From positions 1-5,240 of the forward strand of contig JAYZJV010000009.1 of the NCBI GenBank assembly GCA_036164085.1: 5,240 nucleotides of DNA, in the 5' to 3' direction. The position numbers were made by a program, and so were the translations under genes. Shown piece after piece: positions 1 to 5,240 of the stretch. Numbering within the stretch: position 1 is the first letter of the stretch; every line of letters starts with the position of its first letter. This DNA comes from TMED-70 sp036164085 (GTDB taxonomy: Bacteria > Chloroflexota > Dehalococcoidia > Lucifugimonadales > Lucifugimonadaceae). Below the pieces are notes generated by a model that was not told the origin of the DNA, made no database searches, and worked only from the letters and a program-made list of their open reading frames with translations.

Positions 1-330
1 TTCTTCAATAGAAACTTTTTGAATCCCAATGCTAGCATTTTCTGCTATGAATTTATAGTGGTCTGTTTCACCTTCAATTATGCAACCAATTGCTAAGATA
101 GCATCATAATTATTTGATATTTTTTTACATGCATATGGAATTTCAAATGATCCAGGGACTTCATAGCTCGAAATATTTTCAACCCCTAATTCTTTTAATC
201 TTTTTATTGCAATTGTTTCCATTTCTTCAGTAATGTCATAATTAAATTTAGCTTTAACTATAGCTATATTGATTTTTGAAGGATCCTTATCTAGAACCCC
301 TATACCTTCTTTTGATTTACTCAATTTCAT
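1..330 (-). CDS. ribH: 6,7-dimethyl-8-ribityllumazine synthase, 3' end outside window
   Basis: RibH condenses 5-amino-6-ribitylaminouracil with 3,4-dihydroxy-2-butanone 4-phosphate to make lumazine, the penultimate riboflavin step, in the cytoplasm. The reading frame is open from the ATG at 330 to the left edge, giving 110 residues. The family is usually about 155 residues, so roughly the last third is missing. Visible motifs are INIAIVKAKFN at 20-30 (first strand and substrate-stacking Phe29), VPGSFEIP at 58-65 (the SFE substrate loop) and GCIIEGETDHY at 82-92, where His91 matches the catalytic His of the family. The usual IRG is IEG here (Glu86). The start lies inside the end of ribBA (14-base overlap). 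No other ATG lies close upstream in this frame, and about 20 residues before the first strand is only slightly long. Identity is clear; only the C-terminus is unseen. Confidence 0.96.
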   Translation of the reverse strand, partial: MKLSKSKEGIGVLDKDPSKINIAIVKAKFNYDITEEMETIAIKRLKELGVENISSYEVPGSFEIPYACKKISNNYDAILAIGCIIEGETDHYKFIAENASIGIQKVSIEE

Positions 331-1549
331 GCCCCATTTTCGTAACTTTTGTTTCTATATATTTTTTATTTTGTGGTCTTTTTTCAGTACTTAGTTTTTT
401 TGTAGAGTTTATTTCTAAGCCAAAACCTTCTAAACCAACAACCTTTTTTGGATTATTTGTTAATAAATCAAACTTTTTAACCCCTAAATTTCTTAAAATC
501 TGAGCTCCGATGCCATATGTTCTCAAATCCATTGGGAAGCCTAATTTTAAGTTAGCATCCACGGTATCCATACCTTTATCTTGAAGTTTATATGCTTTTA
601 ATTTATTTATAAGTCCAATACCTCTTCCTTCTTGTCTCATATAAACAAAAACTCCAGAATCAGATTTTGAAATTTGTTCTAAAGCCATATCTAATTGATC
701 TCCACAATCACATCTTACGGATCCTAGAATATCACCAGTTGTACATTCTGAATGAACTCTTACTAAGGTTGTGTTGTTTTTTGATACTTTGCCTTTAATC
801 AAAGCAATAGGCTCTGATTTATCTACTTTAGATTTAAATCCAACGACTTTGAATTCCCCATACTTGGTTGGTAATTTAGTTTCTATTATTTTTTCTACTA
901 AATTTTCTTTAGCTATTCTATAAGCAATAATATCCTCAATGGATACAATAGGCATATTGTGTTTTTCTGAAATTTTCTTTAAATCATCTCCTCGAGCCAT
1001 AGTTCCATCTTCATTCATTACCTCACAAATAACTGCAGCAGGGATTTTCCCTGATAATTTTACTAAGTCGACTGAACCTTCTGTATGCCCAGCTCTAACC
1101 AAAACTCCCCCATTTTGATATCTTAAAGGAAAAATATGTCCAGGTTTAACAAAATCGCTTTTTTGTGAACTTTTACTAGCAAGTTTTTTAACTGTATTTG
1201 AACGATCTTTGGCTGATATTCCTGATTCTATATCTTTAGAAGCATCTACAGAAACTGTAAAAGCGGTGCCCATTGATTCGGTATTTCGAGTTACCATAGG
1301 TTCTAGGTCTAAGTTATCAATGATTGAACCATCAAGAGGAGTGCAAATCAAACCTCTAGCAACAGTAGCCATAAAATTTATATCTTCAGGATTACAATCT
1401 TGGGCAGGTAGAGCTATATCGCCTTCATTCTCTCTTCCTTCATCATCAACAATGATTACCATTTTCCCTTTTTTGAAAAAATCTATGGCTTTTTCAACAG
1501 ACTTTATCTGCTTTTCAGTTGGAGCAGGAGTGTTTAATTCAGTGTTCAT
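317..1549 (-). CDS. ribBA: Bifunctional DHBP synthase / GTP cyclohydrolase II (RibBA)
   Basis: This fused enzyme feeds both riboflavin branches. The N-terminal RibB domain (about residues 12-215) turns ribulose 5-phosphate into 3,4-dihydroxy-2-butanone 4-phosphate and formate. The C-terminal RibA domain (about 220-395) opens GTP to the diaminopyrimidinone phosphate. RibB signatures are DDEGRENEGD at 35-44, TVSVDA at 98-103, GISAKDRS at 110-117, PGHIFPL at 136-142, GHTEG at 154-158 and the CEVMNEDG loop at 175-182. RibA signatures are RVHSECTTGD at 264-273 and RCDCG at 279-283, so Cys269, Cys280 and Cys282 form the zinc site. MRQEGRGIGL is at 304-313, DLRTYGIGAQIL at 341-352 and LLTNNPKK at 362-369. 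All key residues of both halves are present, and 410 residues is normal for the fusion, so both activities are expected. The gene starts three bases after the ribE stop with only a weak purine-rich ribosome site, which suggests translational coupling. Confidence 0.98.
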   Translation of the reverse strand: MNTELNTPAPTEKQIKSVEKAIDFFKKGKMVIIVDDEGRENEGDIALPAQDCNPEDINFMATVARGLICTPLDGSIIDNLDLEPMVTRNTESMGTAFTVSVDASKDIESGISAKDRSNTVKKLASKSSQKSDFVKPGHIFPLRYQNGGVLVRAGHTEGSVDLVKLSGKIPAAVICEVMNEDGTMARGDDLKKISEKHNMPIVSIEDIIAYRIAKENLVEKIIETKLPTKYGEFKVVGFKSKVDKSEPIALIKGKVSKNNTTLVRVHSECTTGDILGSVRCDCGDQLDMALEQISKSDSGVFVYMRQEGRGIGLINKLKAYKLQDKGMDTVDANLKLGFPMDLRTYGIGAQILRNLGVKKFDLLTNNPKKVVGLEGFGLEINSTKKLSTEKRPQNKKYIETKVTKMGHEIE

Positions 1550-1552
1550 ATA

Positions 1553-2143
1553 TTATTTTCTTTGCATTATGTCTTCTACGTATTTCTTAATGTATCTTGC
1601 ATTTACATCAGTTTCCACATTAACGTATTGATTTATTTTGAGATTCTTAAAAGTTGTTTCCTTTAACGTATGAGGGATAAAAGAAACTTTAAATAAATTT
1701 TTATTTATTTCATTTACAGTGAGACTAGTTCCATCAATAGCCACATAACCTTTTTCAATCATATTATTAATAAGGTTTGAATTTACTTCAAATGTTGCAA
1801 CTGTACTTTCTTTTAATTCCTCTATTTCTCTGCATATTCCAGTTCCTTCAACATGCCCTTCAACTAAATGTCCTCCCAATCTAGATTCTAATGTGGCTGA
1901 TCTTTCTAAATTTACATAAGAAATGTTTTGCTCAGTACCAAAAATGGTTTTGCTAATAGTTTCCTCAGATAGATCAAAGGTAATTTTATTATTTTCTTTT
2001 TTAGTAATAGTTAGGCAAATTCCAGATGCTGAAATAGAATCTCCTATATTAGAATTTTCCAAAATTCTATTACACTCAACAGTTAAATCATATTTATTTA
2101 GTGAGTGAACTTTACCTATTTCTTCAATTATTCCTGTAAACAT
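1553..2143 (-). CDS. ribE: Riboflavin synthase, alpha chain type
   Basis: RibE dismutates two molecules of 6,7-dimethyl-8-ribityllumazine into riboflavin and aminoribitylpyrimidine. The protein has the two tandem lumazine-binding barrels of the family. Barrel 1 (about 1-88) begins with the hallmark MFTGIIEEIG and carries GDSISASGICLT at 34-45. Barrel 2 (about 89-187) carries GGHLVEGHVEGTG at 90-102, GYVAIDGTSLTV at 132-143 and FKVSFIPHTL at 151-160, followed by VNVETD. Cys43 and His97 sit where the active-site Cys and His of the E. coli enzyme lie (alignment by eye). At 196 residues it is near the usual 200-215. The start is fixed by the family's invariant N-terminal MFTGI. The ATG follows the ribD stop after two bases. 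An AGGA motif lies about 14 bases upstream, rather far, so coupling to ribD translation is likely. The symbol follows the ribE = synthase, ribH = lumazine synthase usage; some annotations call this gene ribC. Confidence 0.97.
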   Translation of the reverse strand: MFTGIIEEIGKVHSLNKYDLTVECNRILENSNIGDSISASGICLTITKKENNKITFDLSEETISKTIFGTEQNISYVNLERSATLESRLGGHLVEGHVEGTGICREIEELKESTVATFEVNSNLINNMIEKGYVAIDGTSLTVNEINKNLFKVSFIPHTLKETTFKNLKINQYVNVETDVNARYIKKYVEDIMQRK

Positions 2144-2145
2144 AT

Positions 2146-3234
2146 CTAATCTATTATTCCTGTTATTAGTATATCTTCTTTTATTCTTTCAATAGACAAG
2201 TTTGACAAATTTATTTTGTCTGTAATTTTTTGTATTCCTTTTCCTGCTACTGGCGAGAGGGCAGAAGCTCCTCCAAAAATTGATGGAGCGATAAATGCAT
2301 AAACCTTGTCTACTAATTTTTCATCAAAAAAAGATCCCAATAATGTTCCTCCTGATTCTAATAAAATTTCATAACATCCTATTTCAGAAAGAAACCTTAT
2401 AACTTCTATAGGTGAAATTCTTTCATTTTTTGAATTAATGTGAGTTATATGATTAGGGATATTGGTTGGTTTTGAATTTTTTGATGTAAACCAAATTACT
2501 TTTCCGGAATTTTGATCTTTATAAATATCCAAAGTGTTGTTTAACCTTGCATTGTTATCTAAAACAACTCTATATTCAGGCTTACCTGTATGTTTATTAT
2601 TTAGCCTTGCTGTGAGTTTTGAATTATCTGAAATTATTGTATTTATTCCACTTATAATAGCGTCTGATTTGTTTCTTATTTCATGCACTTTATTTCTAGA
2701 CTCTTCAGAGGTGATCCATTTAGATTCTTTATTTGAAGTAGAAATTTTACCATCTAAAGTCATGGCAAATTTAGCACTAATTCTAGGGCGTTTATTGATA
2801 ATTTTGAAATCATAAGCAGAATACAATTCATCAATTTGAGACATTTGATCTTTTCCCCATGACCTGATTATTTCAATTCCTGCTTTTTCTAATTCTTTAA
2901 ACCCATTTCCTTTTACTTTAGGATTATTGTCAACCTTAGGGCATGAAATTTTTTTTATTCCTGAATTTATTATTAATTCTGTACATGGTGTGTCATGAGA
3001 TATAAAATTATGAGGTTCTAATGTGCAATATAAAGTGGATTTTGAAAGATCTATTTTTGATTTTCTTATAGCTTCTGCTTCAGCATGACCTAAAGGGCTT
3101 TGTTGAGTTTTGCCTTCAGAAATTATTTTACCTTTTGAAACAATCACTGCTCCTACAGCAGGCCTTGGAGATACAATGCCAATTGAATCTTTGGCAAGGT
3201 CTATGGCTCTTTGTTGAAAATTGATCTCATCCAT
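2146..3234 (-). CDS. ribD: Bifunctional pyrimidine deaminase/reductase RibD with variant zinc site
   Basis: RibD performs steps two and three of the GTP branch: deamination of the diaminopyrimidinone ribosyl phosphate, then NADPH-dependent reduction of the ribose to ribityl. The N-terminal cytidine-deaminase-like domain (about 1-145) has VSPRPAVGAVIV at 21-32 and HAE at 50-52 (zinc His50, proton-shuttle Glu52). In the second zinc motif, TLEPHNFISHDTPC at 71-84, Cys84 is kept but the first Cys of the usual PC...PPC pattern is His75. The SPNP Asn of most homologues is Arg24. The C-terminal reductase domain (about 149-362) has KFAMTLDGKI at 155-164, SKWIT at 171-175, SDNSKLTAR at 192-200 and ESGGTLLGSFF at 283-293, close to the family pattern (usually EGG, with DDP in the third motif). 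Length, 362, is normal. The ATG begins on the base after the dcd stop, with only a weak AAGAAAA ribosome site. The reductase assignment is firm; deaminase activity depends on whether His75 can hold zinc. Confidence 0.95.
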   Translation of the reverse strand: MDEINFQQRAIDLAKDSIGIVSPRPAVGAVIVSKGKIISEGKTQQSPLGHAEAEAIRKSKIDLSKSTLYCTLEPHNFISHDTPCTELIINSGIKKISCPKVDNNPKVKGNGFKELEKAGIEIIRSWGKDQMSQIDELYSAYDFKIINKRPRISAKFAMTLDGKISTSNKESKWITSEESRNKVHEIRNKSDAIISGINTIISDNSKLTARLNNKHTGKPEYRVVLDNNARLNNTLDIYKDQNSGKVIWFTSKNSKPTNIPNHITHINSKNERISPIEVIRFLSEIGCYEILLESGGTLLGSFFDEKLVDKVYAFIAPSIFGGASALSPVAGKGIQKITDKINLSNLSIERIKEDILITGIID

Positions 3235-3819
3235 TTACGTTTTCTTGGAAATTTGATTTTCAAAATCTTTAAAAACTCTGCTTTCAGTAGGATCAATTTG
3301 ACCTTGATACCTACTAGATAGCTCAGGAGAACCATAAGGTTTTTCTGCTTCAGAGTTCATTTTTTGAAATGATATTTGTCCAATTCTCATCCCATAATAC
3401 AACGTTATGGGCAATCTAGAAACATTAGCTAGTTCTAATGTTAAATTTCCATCAAATCCTGGATCTACGAACCCCGCTGTTGAATGGATAAGCAGCCCTA
3501 ATCTTCCTAGAGAACTTTTTCCTTCTATTCTGGCTACCATAGATGTTGGAATGCTTATTTTTTCTAAAGTAGACCCTAATACAAACTCACCAGGATGAAG
3601 TATAAAAGGTTCATCTCCTTGGATTTTAACTTTTGTATTTAGGTCTGGAAGTTCTTTTTTTAAATCTATGTAAGGGGCATTAGAATTATTAAATATAAGT
3701 AAGGTTTCATCAAGATGCAGATCAACGCTTGCAGGTTGGACATCTTTTTCAAAATATGGATCAATTCCAATAAGACCAGATTTGATTGCTTCTTTAATGT
3801 CTCTGTCTGAAAGTACCAT
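3235..3819 (-). CDS. dcd: dCTP deaminase, probably the bifunctional dUMP-forming (DCD-DUT) type
   Basis: The enzyme deaminates dCTP. In the DCD-DUT subgroup it also hydrolyses the dUTP to dUMP and pyrophosphate without releasing it, feeding thymidylate synthesis. The sequence begins MVLSDRDI. It contains QPASVDLHL at 28-36, FILHPGEFVLGSTLE at 72-86, EGKSSLGRLGLLIHSTAGFVDPGF at 99-122, LTLELANV at 126-133 and YGMRIGQ at 142-148. Ser102, Arg106, Asp119 and Glu129 fall at the catalytic positions of the Mycobacterium tuberculosis bifunctional enzyme, whose numbering and sequence around HSTAGF-DPGF closely match from memory. Monofunctional E. coli-type enzymes read HVTAHRIDPG there. At 194 residues it has normal length. 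The start has a good Shine-Dalgarno (AGAGGA) four bases upstream, the best of the minus-strand genes. It is the first gene of the dcd-ribD-ribE-ribBA-ribH run. The bifunctional assignment is an inference from motifs. Confidence 0.96.
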   Translation of the reverse strand: MVLSDRDIKEAIKSGLIGIDPYFEKDVQPASVDLHLDETLLIFNNSNAPYIDLKKELPDLNTKVKIQGDEPFILHPGEFVLGSTLEKISIPTSMVARIEGKSSLGRLGLLIHSTAGFVDPGFDGNLTLELANVSRLPITLYYGMRIGQISFQKMNSEAEKPYGSPELSSRYQGQIDPTESRVFKDFENQISKKT

Positions 3820-3823
3820 TTTT

Positions 3824-3829
3824 TCCTCT
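3824..3829 (-). promoter_or_regulatory. Shine-Dalgarno of dcd
   Basis: On the minus strand this reads AGAGGA, followed by four A residues and the dcd ATG. It is the only strong ribosome binding site ahead of a minus-strand gene here and it fixes the dcd start. The four following genes have weak or distant sites and near-zero gaps, which fits translation entering mainly at dcd and passing on by coupling. Confidence 0.75.
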
Positions 3830-3850
3830 TGATTATATATTTCTATAAAG

Positions 3851-3879
3851 ATTATATTTCATTATTAGATTTATTTAAA
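3851..3879 (-). promoter_or_regulatory. Candidate sigma70-type promoter for the dcd-rib operon
   Basis: On the minus strand, TTTAAA (3879-3874, four of six matches to TTGACA) is followed after exactly 17 bases by a perfect TATAAT (3856-3851). Initiation would fall near 3844, giving a leader of about 25 bases that includes the Shine-Dalgarno. The placement in the only sizeable gap upstream of dcd fits. The local AT-richness makes TATAAT-like words frequent, so this is a good candidate and not proof. Read-through from the upstream epimerase gene is also possible, as no terminator hairpin is visible in the gap. Confidence 0.5.
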
Positions 3880-3893
3880 CCTGAAATTACTCT

Positions 3894-4682
3894 TTACTTG
3901 TCTGCATCTCTTATTTCTCTTTTTACAAATTGTTTAGGTGCAGAATCTTTTGGATGATAATTTAAAAGTTTTTTTGCTTTTTCTATAGACCAAATTTTCC
4001 AATAATTATCCGAAGTTGCATAAAAAGTTTCATATTTTATACTTTTTGAGGCATCTATAGATTTTTCTATTATTTGAGATAAATCTCTATGACTTAACCA
4101 TAGATTTAGAGAAGTTGGAGAAAAAGTTGGGTCATCATCTGAAATAACCCAACCAATTCTTAAATTAATAGTCGAAATGTCATAATGATCTGAGTAATAA
4201 CTCCCAATAGCTTCACCAAAAGCTTTTGATGCACCATAATAACTGTCTGGTCTAATTCTAGTACTTTCATCTAATGGAGTATAATTGTCAGGTAACAAAT
4301 TATAATTCCCTTTATCTATGAATGTGTATGGTTTAATATCATAGTTTCCACCAGTAGCGTGCTGAGAGCTAGCAAAAATAACTCTACTTAATTTATGTGA
4401 TTTTGCTGCTTCATATATGTTGTATACACCAATTAAGTTGTTTTCTAATACTGATTTCCAATCTCCGTGGACCCTTCTGTCTCCTGCAAGATGAATAACA
4501 GTGTCAATGTTTTCAAATGCAGGCATTATAGATTTTAAGTTTTTGATATCTCCTAGTAATATATCTGTGTTATCTGATTTCTTTTGATCTAGAACCTTAA
4601 TATTATATTTATCTTTTAGGCTTTTTACTAAAATACTACCTACTAAGCCACTACCCCCAGTAATTAAAATATTTTTTTTCAT
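3894..4682 (-). CDS. NAD-dependent epimerase/dehydratase family protein, uronate dehydrogenase-like
   Basis: This is an extended short-chain dehydrogenase/reductase of 262 residues, probably cytoplasmic and acting on a sugar or sugar acid. The N-terminal Rossmann motif is TGGSGLVG at 8-15, with Asp32 at the end of strand two, which favours NAD over NADP. HLAG is at 64-67, SSQH at 105-108 places a catalytic Ser, and Tyr149-GAS-Lys153 is the YxxxK active site. The stretch NLIGVYNIYEAAK (82-94), the RIGW segment (175-178) and the C-terminal LSHRDLSQIIEKSIDA (187-202) resemble uronate dehydrogenases (Udh), which oxidise galacturonate or glucuronate to aldarolactones and have about 265 residues. 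A stretch of about 25-30 residues between SSQH and the YYGASK motif (about 109-138) looks longer than in Udh. The start ATG has a weak AGAAAG site upstream. Substrate is unknown; a nucleotide-sugar epimerase is the alternative. Its downstream neighbours do not point to its role. Confidence 0.85.
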   Translation of the reverse strand: MKKNILITGGSGLVGSILVKSLKDKYNIKVLDQKKSDNTDILLGDIKNLKSIMPAFENIDTVIHLAGDRRVHGDWKSVLENNLIGVYNIYEAAKSHKLSRVIFASSQHATGGNYDIKPYTFIDKGNYNLLPDNYTPLDESTRIRPDSYYGASKAFGEAIGSYYSDHYDISTINLRIGWVISDDDPTFSPTSLNLWLSHRDLSQIIEKSIDASKSIKYETFYATSDNYWKIWSIEKAKKLLNYHPKDSAPKQFVKREIRDADK

Positions 4683-4748
4683 ATCAACTTTCTAATATAT
4701 ATTTATCTATAATATAAATTATTTGACCAAACAATATAAAATATTTAT
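4683..4748. other. Divergent intergenic region with imperfect palindrome
   Basis: This 66-base, very AT-rich gap separates the two divergently transcribed genes and must hold at least the start of transcription for lepB. At 4718-4735 an imperfect inverted repeat, ATTATTTG-AC-CAAACAAT (seven of eight positions pair), has operator-like size and symmetry. Several TATAAT-like words occur on both strands (for example TATAAT at 4708-4713 and TATAAA at 4735-4740), but none has a convincing -35 partner at the right distance, so I do not assign a promoter. Confidence 0.35.
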
Positions 4749-5240
4749 ATGATTGAAAATTTAACCAATATTTCTAAAACATTAATTTTATCTTCTTTGA
4801 TTATAATTTTTATTTCACTAATATTTACCTCTTATGAAGTTAATGGAAGGTCAATGCAACCTACTTTAGAAAGTGGTGATAGAGTTTTAGTTTTAAGATT
4901 AAATTACATAAAAATTCCATTAACCAATGAAAAAATCATTATAAAATATCCGAAAAAGAATTCTCTTGTAGCTTTTAAAAAGAAAGATGAAAATGTTGAG
5001 TTGGTAAAAAGAGTAATAGGATTACCGCAAGAGGAAATTGATATAAAAAACCGAACAGTTTTTATTGATGGTATTATTCAAGAACAAGGAGTAGGAGTTA
5101 CTAACCCCAATGCAGACTTTCCAATAATTGTTGAAGAAAATTGTATTTTTGTTTTAGGTGATAATAGAAATTTATCAAATGATTCCAGAACTTTTGGTTG
5201 TGTTCCTGTTGAAGATATAGATGGACAAATAGCCATGAGA
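4749..5240 (+). CDS. lepB: Signal peptidase I, 3' end outside window
   Basis: Type I signal peptidase cleaves the leader peptides of exported proteins at the outer face of the cytoplasmic membrane. The frame is open for 164 residues to the right edge with no stop. One N-terminal membrane segment spans about residues 11-27 (TLILSSLIIIFISLIFT), with the catalytic domain outside. Box B reads GRSMQPTL at 33-40 with the nucleophile Ser35. GDRVLVLRL follows at 43-51. Box D is VELVKRVIGLP at 83-93 with the general-base Lys87. Box E, FVLGDNRNLSNDSRTFG at 134-150, has the GDN and the NDSR pattern. Single-membrane-span architecture is the Gram-positive/cyanobacterial/Chloroflexota form, simpler than E. 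coli LepB. A stop lies four codons upstream in frame and there is no other ATG between, so the start is well bounded. No Shine-Dalgarno is visible before it. Perhaps only a few to 20 residues are missing. Confidence 0.95.
   Translation, partial: MIENLTNISKTLILSSLIIIFISLIFTSYEVNGRSMQPTLESGDRVLVLRLNYIKIPLTNEKIIIKYPKKNSLVAFKKKDENVELVKRVIGLPQEEIDIKNRTVFIDGIIQEQGVGVTNPNADFPIIVEENCIFVLGDNRNLSNDSRTFGCVPVEDIDGQIAMR

Noticed and set aside
276..503. Plus-strand open frame of 75 codons with a hydrophobic N-terminal half
   Set aside because: It lies antisense to the ribBA/ribH junction, both of which are certain. Its Phe/Leu-rich composition is what the reverse complement of AT-rich, Lys-rich coding sequence gives.
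1209..1631. Plus-strand open frame of 140 codons
   Set aside because: It is antisense to ribBA and ribE, with no recognisable motif and no upstream ribosome site seen; it is a shadow of the conserved DHBP synthase coding region.
1923..2815. Plus-strand open frames at 1923-2108 and 2534-2815
   Set aside because: Both are antisense to the conserved ribE and ribD coding regions and show no family features.
3407..3598. Plus-strand open frame of 63 codons
   Set aside because: It is antisense to the most conserved part of dcd; the open frame reflects constraint on the dcd codons.
3833..3838. Second TATAAT-like word on the minus strand close to the dcd start
   Set aside because: Transcription from it would start at or past the Shine-Dalgarno, and it has no suitable -35 partner; the word at 3856-3851 fits better.
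4671..4679. Run of eight A residues (minus strand) at the start of the SDR gene, a possible slippage tract
   Set aside because: Lys/Asn-rich N-termini make such runs common in AT-rich genomes, the frame is intact, and the gene product is not of a kind known for phase variation.
1..5240. Search for CRISPR repeats, insertion sequence ends, tRNA or rRNA genes, toxin-antitoxin pairs or defence genes
   Set aside because: No repeated units, terminal inverted repeats, cloverleaf sequences or matching proteins were seen by eye; essentially all the sequence is accounted for by the seven housekeeping-type genes and two short gaps.

Overview
This is an AT-rich, gene-dense window of core metabolism. It holds five tightly packed minus-strand genes (dcd, ribD, ribE, ribBA, ribH), a further minus-strand SDR sugar dehydrogenase upstream of them, and a divergent plus-strand signal peptidase I gene that runs off the right edge. 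Low GC, short spacers and near-zero intergenic gaps suggest a small, streamlined, probably free-living bacterium. The gene order ribD-ribE-ribBA-ribH with a fused RibBA is the Bacillus/Chloroflexota type rather than the scattered proteobacterial type. Dcd is of the bifunctional DCD-DUT type known from actinobacteria. A marine low-GC Chloroflexota (SAR202-like) or actinobacterial source is my tentative guess, and the sequence alone does not settle it.

Layout, in transcription order for the minus strand: an NAD-dependent epimerase/uronate dehydrogenase-like gene (4682-3894); a 74-base gap with the best promoter candidate of the window and a good Shine-Dalgarno; dcd (3819-3235); ribD (3234-2146), which starts on the base after the dcd stop; ribE (2143-1553); ribBA (1549-317); and ribH (330-1), which overlaps ribBA by 14 bases and is cut by the window edge. 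On the plus strand lepB starts at 4749 and is open at 5240. The 66-base gap between the two divergent genes holds an imperfect palindrome.

Function: RibBA supplies both branches of riboflavin synthesis (GTP cyclohydrolase II and 3,4-dihydroxy-2-butanone 4-phosphate synthase). RibD deaminates and reduces the pyrimidine intermediate, RibH condenses the branches to lumazine, and RibE dismutates lumazine to riboflavin. All enzymes dedicated to riboflavin synthesis except the pyrimidine phosphatase are therefore encoded in one run. Dcd, which converts dCTP towards dUMP for thymidylate synthesis, appears to be the first gene of this unit.

I found no novel system, mobile element, RNA gene or CRISPR array. 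The most notable point is in RibD: the first Cys of the normally conserved deaminase zinc site is His (H75), and the substrate-loop Asn is Arg (R24). No FMN riboswitch can be seen ahead of the operon.
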